Shown in pieces: positions 22,661-34,932 of a DNA stretch of 64,000 bases; position 1 is the stretch's first letter, and every line of letters begins with the position of its first letter. Where the stretch lies: contig OX326961.1 in the NCBI GenBank assembly GCA_946800325.1, positions 14,258,215-14,322,214 on the forward strand, given 5' to 3'. The position numbers were made by a program, and so were the translations under genes. The DNA is from Luzula sylvatica (Eukaryota; Streptophyta; Magnoliopsida; Poales; Juncaceae). Below the pieces are notes generated by a model that made no database searches, was not told the DNA's origin, and saw only the letters and a list, made by a program, of their open reading frames with translations.

Positions 22661-25309
22661 TAATCAAATTAGTATTGTGCTATACAAAATTCAAATCAAG
22701 ATTAATCAAAATAAGATATAATATACACACCTAAATTAAGTAAATGTAAACGTAAAAAAAAGATACGTGAAAAAAAAAATTATATTATTTCAATATTGTT
22801 TTATATTGTAACATGTCAATATTTTATTCTATGTTTCAAGTTACTTAATTATATATCGGGTCATAATCGTTTGGCAAATTAAATATTTCATGAGCCATGT
22901 CAGTGAAATCGTAAAATCGTAAATAGTGATGATATATACCTCCTTAGAATTAATTAACATGAATGATATGTTATCCGAATTAAATGTTAGCGATAAATCA
23001 TGTCCATTTAATGTTGTCATCCTATATAATATAAGAGAAGAAAAATTGATTCACCGTTTCACACTTTGATGTATTAATATATATAACAAATTTGATTACT
23101 ATCGTTTATAATTAATCAAATTCAAATTTATAAATTTGAAAAATAAGTTACGGGACTAGATTATTGCATCGTTTGACATGTGTGAATCGGATATACATGA
23201 ACAAGACTATCACTGAAAATAAACCAAAACATAACAACCAAAATAAAAATAATAATTCGCCAAAATCTGTAAAATATAAACGAAAATATTTTGTTTTTAA
23301 AAAAGATCAAAGATAAATAATAAAAATTTGTTCGAACAAATATGACTTGTCATATATGTAATCAAATCAAATATAATAAAATCAAATCATTTTACCACGA
23401 TTTCCCACCTATTAAGATTTGTATTTGTTATATATATTGTCAACACATCAATACGTTGAGGAAATATTAAATGAGACAAGTATAATTTTTCAATCGTAAA
23501 TATATAAGATTCTATCCGATTTTAAGTATGATCCAAGTCGTTTTGTGAAGTTAGGATCGTAAAACCATAAATTTTTATGACTTTAATCGAAATTTTGACG
23601 ATTATGATTGCTATGATTTATCACGTAAGTTTCTAAATACAAATATGAACGTTGAAATTTAGATATCTATGACCTATTTATGTTTAATTATATTTGTTAA
23701 AAGCAGTTCGCATAATATCATTGGTGCACCGTGACAGCCCTCTCTAAAGTCCATCTACACGTGCCAAACTGGATTGCGGCCGCTATACGGCTTCGCAGCT
23801 TCATACCTTGTCACGTGACTTTCACAAAATAACAAAGCTGATTTCATTTCATAGTCAATATTTACAGCTGTTTAAACAAGGTTAATTCAACATTAATTAC
23901 TGCAGACATTATATTATACTATATACTGAACATGGGCGGTCATGACTCATGACCTTTCTCGAGCCTTCTTAAAAAAATCTGCATTTTTACTTTTTTTTTA
24001 TGTAATTTTTACTTCAGTTTTAAGATATAATTTCGCTTTAACTGCTACCACCAATTTATTTAATTTTGTTCAGATTGTATGGACTGAATCATATCAACGT
24101 TCTGTCTTTCATTGCTGTTTGAGATATTTTTTAAAACATGAAAAAAAAACTTATGTAATTTAATAATATAATATTTTTATACACCTAGATTGTCTAGATA
24201 TATATTGTAAACTGATGGGCGAAATTTATATAAAAAAAAGTAATTTAAAATGCTGATTTTTAAACGTCCACCCCACTCCACACCCAAAAACTCAGAGAAC
24301 TTTTCTTTCAGTATAGAGATCCTTCCAATTCAGTACGTCATCGACCGGATCAAGCAGTTTATAGAAATTGAAACTGGCGGGTCTTGGTTGACGAAACGAC
24401 GAACTAGATGTGCTAGAACGAGTTGACAACAGATTTTCGAATGGTAGGTTTCAGAAGCAGTGTGAATGAACACACAATGCAAAAGAACACACTGACGATA
24501 TTCAACAAGGTTTCAAAAACGAAGAATAAATGCATGTAGTACATGCACACGACACAACAAACAAACAACGCGAGTCGACACATATGAGGATTGTGGTGGA
24601 AATTTGGAGTTTAACATGACTATTAAATTGAGAGAAAGCATGAGCGGTTGCGAAATTTAGGGATTCGCATTAAATTGTGTTGGTCATGTAAAATTGTTGA
24701 AAATTTTGGATTTTGCTAACTCACTAGGATTCGGTATACTGAATTGTTCGTGTACGTTTGACAAACTTATCAATAAAATATTGAACCGCTAGAACATAGG
24801 TCCTATTAAAGAAAAATGCTGATTTTTTTTCTCATTGTAGTAACTATGCAATAATGTACATATGTGAAACGGGTTAAGAAAGGTATATATGGGGTTAATG
24901 ATTATTATACTGACCAATTATTTAATTAATCTTAGAATTTCTTTTGACAACATACTTTTTACACCACTGTACAACACAAGTAATGCATATAAATGGGACA
25001 TCATGTTTTTTCTAATGATATGTATGGTATATGTGTTAATTTGTGATTAGCGTAAACGAGATGCAAAAGTAAAAGTTTAAAAGAGATGCAAAAAGAATGA
25101 TCACAAAAGGAAGGAGACACGTTGAGGCCCTACCACCGTCTGATCTAGGTTTGACCATATCATGTGATACGATCTGACAATATAGGTAGAATTCCATTTT
25201 TTAATTTGAGAAATTTTGATATGCATACGATCAAAATAAAACAATTTTTTTTTTATCATGTATTGTGTTTTTATTATTGATATGCATACAAAGTGCACAC
25301 TCTTAAAAA
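22661..25309. other. Intergenic, repeat-like AT-rich DNA
   Basis: AAATCGTAAAATCGTAAA-type words (22904-22925 and 23555-23620) suggest further degenerate transposon ends. 23735-23830 is a less AT-rich island (GATTGCGGCCGCTATACGGC) and 24270-24600 another, with a leader-like look but no ORF of note. No gene can be supported. Confidence 0.4.
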
Positions 25310-25612
25310 AGAATTATATATGAAGCCCCTCAAATACACAAAAGTAGCATTAATGAGGTGGTAAGAGAAACTTAAGTGAGTTGATTAATATTATTAATTG
25401 ATCGTTTAATTTAATTGACAAGTCAGTTAGTATGTACTGATATAATTTATTGACGTGTCAATTAAACGTGTCAATTAAACATATCAATTAACGATTAATT
25501 AATTCAATTAGAAGAGATAATCAATTTATCTAATTGTTTTTTGTCGCACATCAAAAAAATTGGGATGAATTTGACAGGATGAGTTTGAGAGGCCAGGTAT
25601 ATTTTCCTCCTT
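25310..25612. mobile_element. Palindromic MITE, uninterrupted copy
   Basis: It begins TATATATGAAGCCCCTCAAA and ends TTTGAGAGGCCAGGTATATT, with arms that fold over a TTAATTGA-rich centre. It has the same order of words as 46380-47966 (GAGGTGG, GTTGATTAATATTA, CGTTTAAT, AATTGACA, GTCA, TAGTATGTACT). It therefore serves as the empty-site version of the Helitron-bearing copy there. No coding sequence. Confidence 0.7.
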
Positions 25613-26210
25613 AAAATACATTAGTTTAGTCGATCCCCATAATTAATAACAACACCTCACCCAAAATCATCTTAAAACGTGGCAAATTTACGTGTAATCT
25701 CCAAATCACGGGACCCACCATGTCTCCTTGTTATGCTCTTGCTTCCTTCCATCCATACATTCATTGGTCTCATTTCCTTTTCTCATAAACCTTTTCCCTT
25801 TTTTCATAGGAGAAAACAAAATTAAGCAACAAAAAGATACATATATGAATCATGCTTGTATTAAATCCACTAAAAGCAAAGTATTTATTATTTAATAACT
25901 CATATTCTATCTTATAAAAATAACTAATATACACATAAAGAGATATATTCAACTTATTTGTTTAGCAAGCAAAATTGAAAATTGTATATTATTTTTTAGA
26001 AACTTATATTATTCCTGCAAAAATAATACTGATGCCATGCAAGGTGGTTCCCAATGCAGTCAACATGACCACCCGTATTGTCCGTAATAAAAGCTAGTTA
26101 ACTCTCCACTCGTGCTAATCCTTCTTTTCAAATCCATTTAAGTCTCGTATAATTACTGTAGCCTAGAAAATCGTGCAAAACTCTCTCTCTCTCTCTCTCG
26201 TCTCTCTCTC
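25613..26210 (+). other. Upstream region of the AIL5-like gene
   Basis: This gene-free stretch precedes the AP2 gene. Its last ~50 bases are CT-rich. No cis-element can be assigned by reading. Confidence 0.4.
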
Positions 26211-26216
26211 TATAAA
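26211..26216 (+). promoter_or_regulatory. TATA box of the AIL5-like gene
   Basis: TATAAA directly follows a CT tract (26181-26210) and lies 106 bases ahead of the ATG at 26317. The leader would start at about 26240. Confidence 0.6.
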
Positions 26217-26316
26217 GAGAAGTTTATATATACCAAATTATAAGTTCTCAAGTCTTCAAAACTTTTGCGCTTCTTCTTTTCAAAATCACTTCTTCTATTT
26301 TGCATTTGTATTCGAA

Positions 26317-26419
26317 ATGGAAATGGATACAAGCTCAAATCATCCATGGCTTTCATTCTCTCTCTCTCAACAACCTAACCTCTTCGATCAGGCCTTCTCC
26401 TCTTCTACTACTCACCACA

Positions 26420-26515
<96 letters not shown>

Positions 26516-29016
26516 GAGAACCTCAATATTATGCGTTTCTTAACTTTCTCTTCTCGATGTATTGATAGGTGGTGTAGAGGAAGACAAAGAGACTACTAAC
26601 ATTTGTGGAACCCACTTGTCATACGCTACGGAACTGAACAACGTGATACCGGATTTCTCGCCTGAGCAACCCGTACCGGCAGAGCCAAAAAAGGCCATTG
26701 AATCTTTTGGCCAAAGAACCTCCATATATCGTGGTGTTACAAGGTAAATCTATTTTGCATAAAGCCTAATACTGTTTTGTATGAGGATTGAATGAAATTA
26801 GCAAGTTAATTCCACTTGTTATTTTATAATTTTGATGGATTTAACTTTTGAAAACAGGCATAGGTGGACAGGGAGATACGAGGCACATTTGTGGGACAAT
26901 AGTTGCCGCCGTGAGGGGCAAAATCGGAAGGGTCGCCAAGGTATATATGTGGTTAATTATGTTTAATATATCATTTTAAGATATTTTTATATCATTTTTA
27001 CTATGAAATTAAAATACATTTTTTGTTAACATGAGCCTTTTTTTATATATTTTGGGTACCCCTCGTGTTGCTTGATTTGATTTGATGCTTTGGATGTGTG
27101 TTCTCAGTTTATTTAGGTATGGACATTATCACAAATAAACCCTATATTTTACTAAATTTACAAATGATCATATACTAAAATTTCAAAATATGAATTAACA
27201 GGAGGGTATGATAAGGAAGAAAAGGCTGCTAGGGCTTATGACTTAGCTGCATTAAAATATTGGGGAACCACCACCACTACAAATTTTCCAGTGAGTATAG
27301 TACTTATTATTCAATTTTGAATTTGAAATTTTTGTATATTTATGCCTATTGTCTTATTTATTTACATTGTAGCCCTCGTGCCGACTAGTATATATACAAT
27401 AATATAAATATATATTCCATTTGTCCCCAGTCTTCCTGTCAGGTCTCTCGGTTTCTCCACATGCAATATTAATATACAAGTTTCAATCTTTTTAGGGTTT
27501 TGAAATGAAATATTATAGTTTATGTTCTGTTGATTATTGATGAATACATTGAAGAGTATATATACTATGGTTTTGAAATGTATATCTTGTTAGTATACAA
27601 AAGACGAGTATGTTTGACCGTATATTGAGTTGTATTTGAATATGAAATTTTTTCAGATCACAGATTACGAGAAGGAAATAGAGGAGATGATGCACATGAC
27701 AAGACAGGAGTTTGTAGCTTCACTCAGAAGGTGCAACGAAAGACACACCGTCCTTTCATTTACTATCACGTGACATGCATTTTTGATTTACTACTCATTC
27801 TCAATCATGCATGTATACATCTTGCATTGCATACACATTCATGTATTGCATTTGCATGCATGTATCATGTTCATGTTATGAATCCAATGGCATCAATATG
27901 ATCCTAAGTTAATTTGATTACTTTTTGCAGGAAGAGCAGTGGATTCTCGAGAGGAGCTTCTATGTACAGAGGAGTTACCAGGTAACATAAATCAATATAT
28001 AATAATATAATCACATGAACCAAAAAAATCAGTGGAAGAGTCGCTTTATTTTTCATTAATATTTATTAAAGTTCATATTTTTATATGATTTCTATTTATA
28101 TGTACTTATTAATTGTGTAGACACCATCAACATGGGAGATGGCAAGCAAGGATTGGAAGGGTGGCAGGAAACAAAGACCTCTATCTTGGAACCTTTGGTT
28201 AGTAATTTTATATGTACTAAAATCTAGCATTTGTAATTAGTATTTAATTGTTAGTGTTTTGTACATATATCACATTGTTAATGGTATAATTTTGTTAGTT
28301 AGTTAGCCAATCATATTAGTAAAAAAGATAGTTTTTTTTGACATTAAGCCCTTGCTATTTATGCAGGCACGGAAGAAGAGGCGGCAGAGGCCTACGACAT
28401 AGCCGCGATAAAATTCCGAGGTTTAAATGCGGTGACGAACTTTGAAATAAGTCGTTACGATGTCGAAAGCATCATTAACGGCAATCTACCAATCGGCGGT
28501 AGTTCAATCTCAGCCGCACGTTCCGTAAAGCAATTATCAGACGGCCAGACCCCTAGTTGTTCATCGGACATGATCAATGTCCAATCCAAAACCCTAATGG
28601 ACGGCCAAGATGCCTCCACATCATCCCTTAATTTCACTCCCTTGCCCATGAAACCTAACATGGACTATAATTGGTCTTTACTTGCTCTGCAAAACCAACA
28701 CAATTTGCAACAAGAGAGAATAAACCATGGATTAGGGTTAGGGTTAGGATTTAGTAACTTCTTCTCTGGTACCAACTTAGATTTCTCCAATGCTTCCTCA
28801 TCATATTATGGTACCAACAATGATGGAATGCCTGTGCAACAAAATCATGCAGAGAATAATGTTTACTCTAATAGTTCTGATATTCCACATGTGACACATC
28901 AAGATGGTTTTGGATCAGGACCAGCTGGATCTAGTAATGGATATGAGGTTTCTCCTTTAATGTACTATTATCATCAAGCAGCTTTGCAGACCATTCCAAT
29001 ATTCGGAATGGAATGA
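26317..29016 (+). CDS. AIL5: AINTEGUMENTA-like AP2/ERF transcription factor (PLT5/AIL5-like)
   Basis: Exons: 26317-26419, 26569-26743, 26858-26940, 27108-27116, 27202-27290, 27657-27730, 27931-27981, 28121-28197, 28367-29016; together 1311 nt, 436 aa. The N-terminus has the WLSFSLS motif of the AIL group. Two AP2 domains follow: R1 (about 87-155, [12 protein letters not shown] ... [11 protein letters not shown]) and R2 (about 187-247, [20 protein letters not shown] ... NAVTNF), joined by the typical linker ([20 protein letters not shown]). The fourth exon is the 9-base VYL micro-exon of this family. The C-terminus ends IPIFGME, close to AIL5. AIL proteins are nuclear regulators of meristem, organ initiation and phyllotaxis. 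The region before R1 is shorter than usual (~85 residues), and the first intron, which holds a (CT)n tract, is my inference. AIL6/7 assignment is the main alternative. Confidence 0.85.
26421..26513. repeat. (CT)n microsatellite in inferred intron 1 of the AIL5-like gene
   Basis: The tract runs from just after CACCACAGTA to TCATGAGAACC. If it were exonic, the frame from 26317 would end at TGA 26515-26517. With a donor at 26420 and an acceptor at 26567-26568 the reading frame is continuous. Confidence 0.85.
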
Positions 29017-29544
29017 TTTGAATGGCCATGGAGATTAGGTTTCCATACACTTTGTTACATTTCCATGCAAAAAGTTAGGGTTTTGGGTCAAAAGTAGAGG
29101 TGATGTGAACTGACATATATTAAGGGAAGGGGGGAGAGAGAGAGAGAACAAAAGACTAAAATAAGAATAGCCACTAACAAGAGAAAGAAATCATATGATC
29201 AGAGTTTTCTCTTTTCTTTTAGGGTTTAGAATTTTTTTCCTCTTTTTTTGTCTTTTACTGACATGATTCCATGTAGCTATCATCACCTCTGTAATGGAAG
29301 CAATAACAGCTTTATTTGTAGCTTTTTTTATTTTCCTTTTCCCTTTTGTTATATTTTGAAGCTAGCTTTTGAATTACTTATGAACTAAAACATTTGGATT
29401 CATATCCATGTTAATGCATTGTACATAATATTTCATGTCATAACTCAATATTACTATTTGAGCATTTATTTCATTTGAGCTACATTAGATTGAAATAATA
29501 CTTTTATGTTAAGATTGCTACTTTGAAAAAATATTCCCTTTTGT
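29017..29544. other. 3' UTR and flank of the AIL5-like gene
   Basis: A GA tract lies at 29133-29147. The sequence is T-rich, with AATAAT/AATATT words but no clear polyadenylation signal. No other gene. Confidence 0.5.
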
Positions 29545-30802
29545 TAGATATCGGGATGGAAAGAAAAATGCCTCTCCTTAGGAGGACGGTTAGTACTTGC
29601 GAAATTGGTCTTGAATGCGATACCGACATATTTCATGCAATGCTCCCGCCTACCAAAATGGTTAATAAAGAAAATTAATAAAATTACAAGGAAATTTCTT
29701 TGGAAAGACGATAAGGAATGTTTAGGGATGTTAGATATCAAAAATAGCTTTGGAAAAAGATTTGCCTAACAAAAGAAAACGGAGGAATAGGAATGTTAGA
29801 TATCGAAACACACAACACATCACTATTACTAAAATGGCTTTGGAAAATTTGCCAAAATAGTGAGGGTATGTGGGCGACCACCATCAAAAATATTTACAGA
29901 ATCGAGCACGCATCCGAATTGGAAAATGTGACGAGCAAGCACTCCTCTTGCTTTGTCAAAGACCTACGCGCACTTCTCTCACGATTTGGAATAGCGTATG
30001 ATTTTGATCCGAGAACGATCCAACACGCTTGGATGGGCAAACCGGATTCCTTCTCCACCGCCGCAACATACAAGCTCCTAATAAATCCGGGAGTTAAGTG
30101 TGCGTGGAACACCACTCTATGGAAAACAAAAGCTCCCGCGAAAACAAAAATGTTCGCATGGTTGGCACTCAACGAAAGGATTCTAACGGGAGATGTTTTG
30201 CGAAAAAAGAATTGGCCGCACGAGACAACGTGCAAAAATTACAACAACCACGTTGAAGAATCGGCGACCCACTTGTCATTAATTGCTCGTATGCACAAAG
30301 GGTTTGGAGGGGTCTTCGACACATCATAGGAATACCCTTCGACACCCGCGACACTTTGCCAAAGTTTTGGCTAGACAACCGACGAAAATACACCAAGGAA
30401 AAAAAACATGAAATCGATACCTACTTCGTGGCCACACTTTGGACCATATGGAAAGAGCGAAACGAACAGATTTTTAACCAAAAGAATTCTCCGCCATCCT
30501 CCACGATAGCGAAGGCCCACTACGAGACAAAGACATGGAAACTCCATACCTAATCGGGATCCAAACTTCGCTCGTCTTTTCAAGCTTCTCTTCTCTCCTT
30601 TTCTTCTCCTTTAAATCTTCTTACTCGTAGAGTTTGTCAGGAATGGGATAGATTTCTTTACTAAAGAAATTCGGATAGACCTGTTATTTTTATTTTTATT
30701 TTTCTTTTTACATTACCATGTAAAATTAAAACGTTGTATTAAACTCGTTTTAATATATCGAAAAAGAAGTTTGGCTTCTTAATTTTCAAAAAAAAAAAAA
30801 AA
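29545..30802 (+). mobile_element. 5'-truncated non-LTR retrotransposon (LINE), 3' end of ORF2 with poly(A)
   Basis: The first frame gives GWKEKCLSLGGRLVLAKLVL, then FLWKDD, the end of a plant LINE reverse transcriptase. It is followed after disruption by the zf-RVT region (from 29793: LLLKWLWKIC, TTLWKTKAPAKTKMFAWLAL, NERILTGDVL) and, after another frameshift near 30290, by ATLWTIWKERNEQIFN. A run of 15 A (30788-30802) marks the 3' end. Stops and frame changes show it is dead. ATTCCCTTTTGT before the 5' end and ATTCTCTCTTTTTGT after the poly(A) could be a decayed target duplication. Confidence 0.85.
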
Positions 30803-31962
30803 TTCTCTCTTTTTGTCTCTTGTGTTGTGTTGATTGTCATGCATAGAGTCTTTAAAGCATTACTTTACCTACTTTATTGCTTTATGATAGTAGTTTGTCT
30901 TGTCAATTAGTACTCTAATGGAACTAGAGAATGTTTTCAAAATTTCTTTTTAGCTTTGCTTCCTAAAAGTAACTAACCTTGGTGCTTCAAATTTAAGAAT
31001 GAATATTCTTCGCAAATAATAATAATTTTAGAATGAATTTTTTATTAGTCATGGCTCGATGAAATACATTGATTCACATTAACTATATGAGTAGAAAATT
31101 ACTCAATTTGAACATAACGGTAGACAATTTAAGCATAATTTTGCATCCGTAAAAGAGGAAAAACTTATATGGGCTCAAGCCTAATATATCATCAAATACC
31201 TTCAACCTTGCGTTTTGGGGTAAAATATTGCATTAAATGTTTTGGGCTTGGCCTAGAATAAGGTATGGATCAAAACTGAAATATACTATTTTTTTTTTAT
31301 CAAACTTATTCTTTTGACCCATTAGCCCATCAATGCAAGCCTTCTTCTTTCATTTTTTTTGTATATTTATTTTGCTAAAAGAGAAAAATATTATGTATTT
31401 ATTAATTTATGGAATAAATTCAATTACAAAATAAAATTGTGAAGGATATTTTAGGGACAAAAATAATAATATGGATGAAATGCTAAAGTTAACACTATTT
31501 GAAGATTTTTGAGGAATGAAACTTAGTTTCTAGGAATTTTTGAATAAATCTAAAAGTTAGGGGATTTTTCAAGAATTCCCCTAAATAATATCTTGTGATT
31601 GATAATCGAAATCGCAGTGATGCTAAACAAGAAACCCGCGATAGAATAGTAAATGAAAATTCAGTTTTTATCATTTAATGTCTACATCAACATATTAATC
31701 ATCAGATTATATATAAAGAACATCTCCACACACAAATTTTTTTTTACAACATAGTCCAACATAAATGCTGTTTTTATGAATTTTTAAGGGAAAGCACATT
31801 TTAAACATATCGCACCCAAAATTGTTTTTTAAACATACTACTTAATTTTTCATTAAAGTCTTATGTTAGGTGCAAACAATAAAATTCATAAACGTCACAG
31901 GAAATGCAGCCTTCAATTGATAGCTCAAATCAATCAAGTGAATTCAATCTTTGTTGGCCTGC
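30803..31962. other. Intergenic DNA
   Basis: AT-rich. A short piece at about 31545-31585 (AAAAGTTAGGGGATTTTTCA) resembles an end of the foldback family at 5422-6590. No gene is seen. Confidence 0.45.
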
Positions 31963-33779
31963 TCATGCGGATTTCTCAAGAATGGAAGAATCCCTGTAAT
32001 TTACATGACATTACAAATTTTGGCATATACCAAAGATAAAATAAAATAATTGTAATATAATGATAGATACTAATCAAATTCTGTACCTAGAGTTGTTTTT
32101 GATGCCACACAACCTTTTAAAGTATGAGAAACGATCCTGCATCAATAAAAATTATTCTTCAAAAAAATTCTTGATAGAAACAGAAAGTTAGAAACCAAAA
32201 CAAACGGGGGAACGAAATACTTACCGCCTCGAAAACAGTCGAAAATAGGGAGTGAATGGCCGGAAATATGAAACCGAAAGCCATAATCGCAAACATAACT
32301 TTTGGGATGCGGGAACTTGTATTGTCCATGATACGCATAAATAGCATGGTACCGATGTGCCAATTTACAGAAGAATATACTTGCATTACATGCAATAACT
32401 TCTTGGCAACTCGATCTGGTCCGCAGATCGAATAAAAGAGACCGTTAAATTCTACCAAACTAGAGCTGAGGCCGAAAAATATTCCGAGTGTACGAAGAAT
32501 CGATGCCTCGCCATCGATAAAGCGAAGAAGATTAAAAGCGGTCACGCACATACGAACTGTGAACATCATTTGGGCAGTATTACAATCCTGGTTTGATATG
32601 AAAATAAATAAATATAAATATCACCAAAAAAAAAATGAAAAAAATCATTATTGCTAATCAGTAACCTGTAAACTTGGGCTTTCTGAGATGGTCTCTCTTT
32701 TGAAATATCGAAAGGGTTCCTGCATGCATGGAAATTTGAAATTTGAGTCGTTACATAAACAAAAATCACTATGGAGAGCTATATAGTTATTTACCTTCTC
32801 GAAAATGTGCACATATGCAAAATAGAGTGCTGATAATATGAAACACGAGGCACAAATTCCAAACGCAATGTTTGCGAAGAAATCGTGGAGCTTGATGTGC
32901 ATCAGTATTAGTGCAGCCAGCCATCCATTTACGCAAAAAAAGATGTGCATTGCAACCGATAACTTCTTCGAAACTTTATCGGTCGCATGAAAGAAGCGAA
33001 AGAACCCATTGAATTTCATGAACGCTGAGATTAGGCATAACAATATTCCCAATGTTTGGAAAGTCGATTCCTTTTCGTCGAGGAAACGAAGAATCAAATA
33101 AGCATGCTGTAAGCTGATTATTGAATCATAGTCAGCTAGAAATAGGTCGTTAATATTGGATCTCTGCAAGACAAGTTCGTAAAATTATAAATATTTGGTT
33201 CGGTAATCAAAGAAAATAATTAATATCATGCCCAAAACGAGGTTTTCGGTTTGGAAATTGATTTACGTACATAAATAATCAACTTTTTTTTTTACCTTCT
33301 CGCAGACATGCACACATGTGGAGTACATAGCTGATAGTAGGAAACACGCGCTAAAAATCCATCTCATAACATTGTTTTCGAAAGAATCGGGAAGCTTGGT
33401 GTTCATCATTGTAAGTATAATAAACCATACAATTGAAACAGAAATTTTCTCTGTTAAAAATGATAACTCCTTCGAAACTCTTCCGCGAAAAGAACAATAA
33501 ACCCCATAATACTCTACTAATGCTGAGCCGAGGCATAGCTGTGTGCAAAATGCATCGAAATATGATTGGTTTTCTTTCGTCCCCATCAAAATAAGCAAAT
33601 AGCAATGTGCCGCGGCTCGTACTATACCTTTCTGAGAAATAAGATTCATGTAACATTGAAAAGAAGTAAAAATAACTAGAGAAATAAGATTCATGTTATG
33701 AATGTGTAGATTGATCTAAACTCAATACCGATGCATCGTATGGCGATGGAACGCCAGGTGCAAATTGGACCTCAGCCAT
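31963..33779 (-). CDS. Multi-pass membrane protein of unknown family built from three homologous modules
   Basis: Minus-strand exons in order: 33729-33779, 33296-33631, 32795-33163, 32666-32719, 32225-32587, 32087-32136, 31963-31993; 1254 nt, 417 aa, all junctions GT/AG. Exons 2, 3 and 5 (112, 123 and 121 codons) each encode one module of about 110 residues with three or four hydrophobic segments. Shared signatures are [LI]C or GLSSSLVE, then [FY]xG, VSKKL or VAKKL, and a C-terminal A.CF.LSA.Y...VH..EK. Short exons 4 and 6 share a [FR]xYFKR motif. Nearly all exons are phase 0, which suits module duplication. I do not recognise the family; topology suggests an endomembrane or plasma-membrane protein. 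The start MAEVQFAPGVPSPYDAS is chosen because it is the only upstream in-frame exon with a good donor. The last 31-nt exon is less certain; without it the frame ends shortly after 32087. Confidence 0.7.
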
Positions 33780-34352
33780 TGTAATCTTTCTTTCGACGAA
33801 AGAAGAACTTTTTTTTTTTATAATTATGAAAGAAATAAATTGGATTTATCGAATCTTAACACGCACGCACATTCAAAACGAACATCATTAGTTAATACGA
33901 GTAATCCTAACAAGCTGAGATTGAAAAATTACCTGCAACCTAAAAAAAAGAAAAAGAAGAGAGGAATAGTAAAATCATTCGTTGCAGAGTATGTTGTTGC
34001 CTTGAATATTCAGAAAACATATTTTATATATGTTAGCTTGAATATGTTAATATTATTATACCATAGTACTAATTTTGAAGGGCTCATGTCAAGATGACAC
34101 GTCACCACTCTCTCAAACTGACGCGCCAACATCTCTCTTCTTATTAGGAGAGTTGGTATAATTTATGTTATGAGTGTTAATGTTAGCTATATTTATTGGT
34201 AATTATTTTTTGTTTTGGTTACTTTAAGCACACATAGTTGTGGCACATTATAAAAAATAATCTCCAATTTTTTTGTTTTCAAGATTTGGGTCCGTAATGA
34301 AATGTGATGTGTTTGACGCATGCTTAATACAATCAAAATAATACCAACATAA
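33780..34352. other. Upstream region of the three-module membrane protein gene
   Basis: AT-rich, with an A-rich tract at 33940-33960. The plus-strand ORF at 33765-34097 is unsupported. Confidence 0.45.
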
Positions 34353-34360
34353 CTTACAGA

Positions 34361-34924
34361 CTATGTTACGCGGATACTTCAAAAATACAGAAGTATCAGG
34401 AGGATACGCATATCCGATACGGATACATGTGCGATACGGTTCGAATACGTATTAGATACGCGTATCCGATACGGGTACATGTGCGATATGGCTCGAATAC
34501 GTATCAGATACGCGTATTCGATAGGATACATGTGCGATACGGCTCGAATACGTATCAGATACACCACGTGACGTATCCGAATTCTAATATTTTTTTTCTT
34601 CAAATAACGGGGATACGACAGGATACTACTGAGATACTTCGTTTAGGATACTTCAACCCATTATATATTTCGGCCCATAATGTTTTCAAATAAATTATGT
34701 ATGATACTTTTAAGATATTTGTATTGTTTGATTGATTTTATTTATTGTAATGATATTTAATTTAAATTTTTTTTTTATTCAATTTATTAATTATATATAA
34801 TAAAATATATTAAAATGATACTTTATATAGTCGCATCCATATCCGTGATTTTTTTAAAATTGACGTATCGTCGTATCTGTATCGTATCATATATGATACT
34901 CATATCCGTATCCGTTCGACATAG
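34361..34924. mobile_element. 564-bp nonautonomous hAT-like element with 8-bp target duplication
   Basis: The flanking duplication CTTACAGA lies at 34353-34360 and 34925-34932. The ends CTATGTTACGCGGATAC and (inverted) CTATGTCGAACGGATAC form the terminal inverted repeats. The left half contains about three copies of a 55-60 bp repeat built on CGTATCCGATACGGGTACATG and TGCGATACGGCTCGAATACG. No ORF of a transposase. An eight-base duplication and short TIRs fit the hAT superfamily. Confidence 0.85.
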
Positions 34925-34932
34925 CTTACAGA

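Noticed and set aside
28730..28752. Telomere-like TTAGGGTTAGGG in the AIL5 last exon
   Set aside because: Only about three units, in frame as GLGLGLG within coding sequence; not an interstitial telomere.
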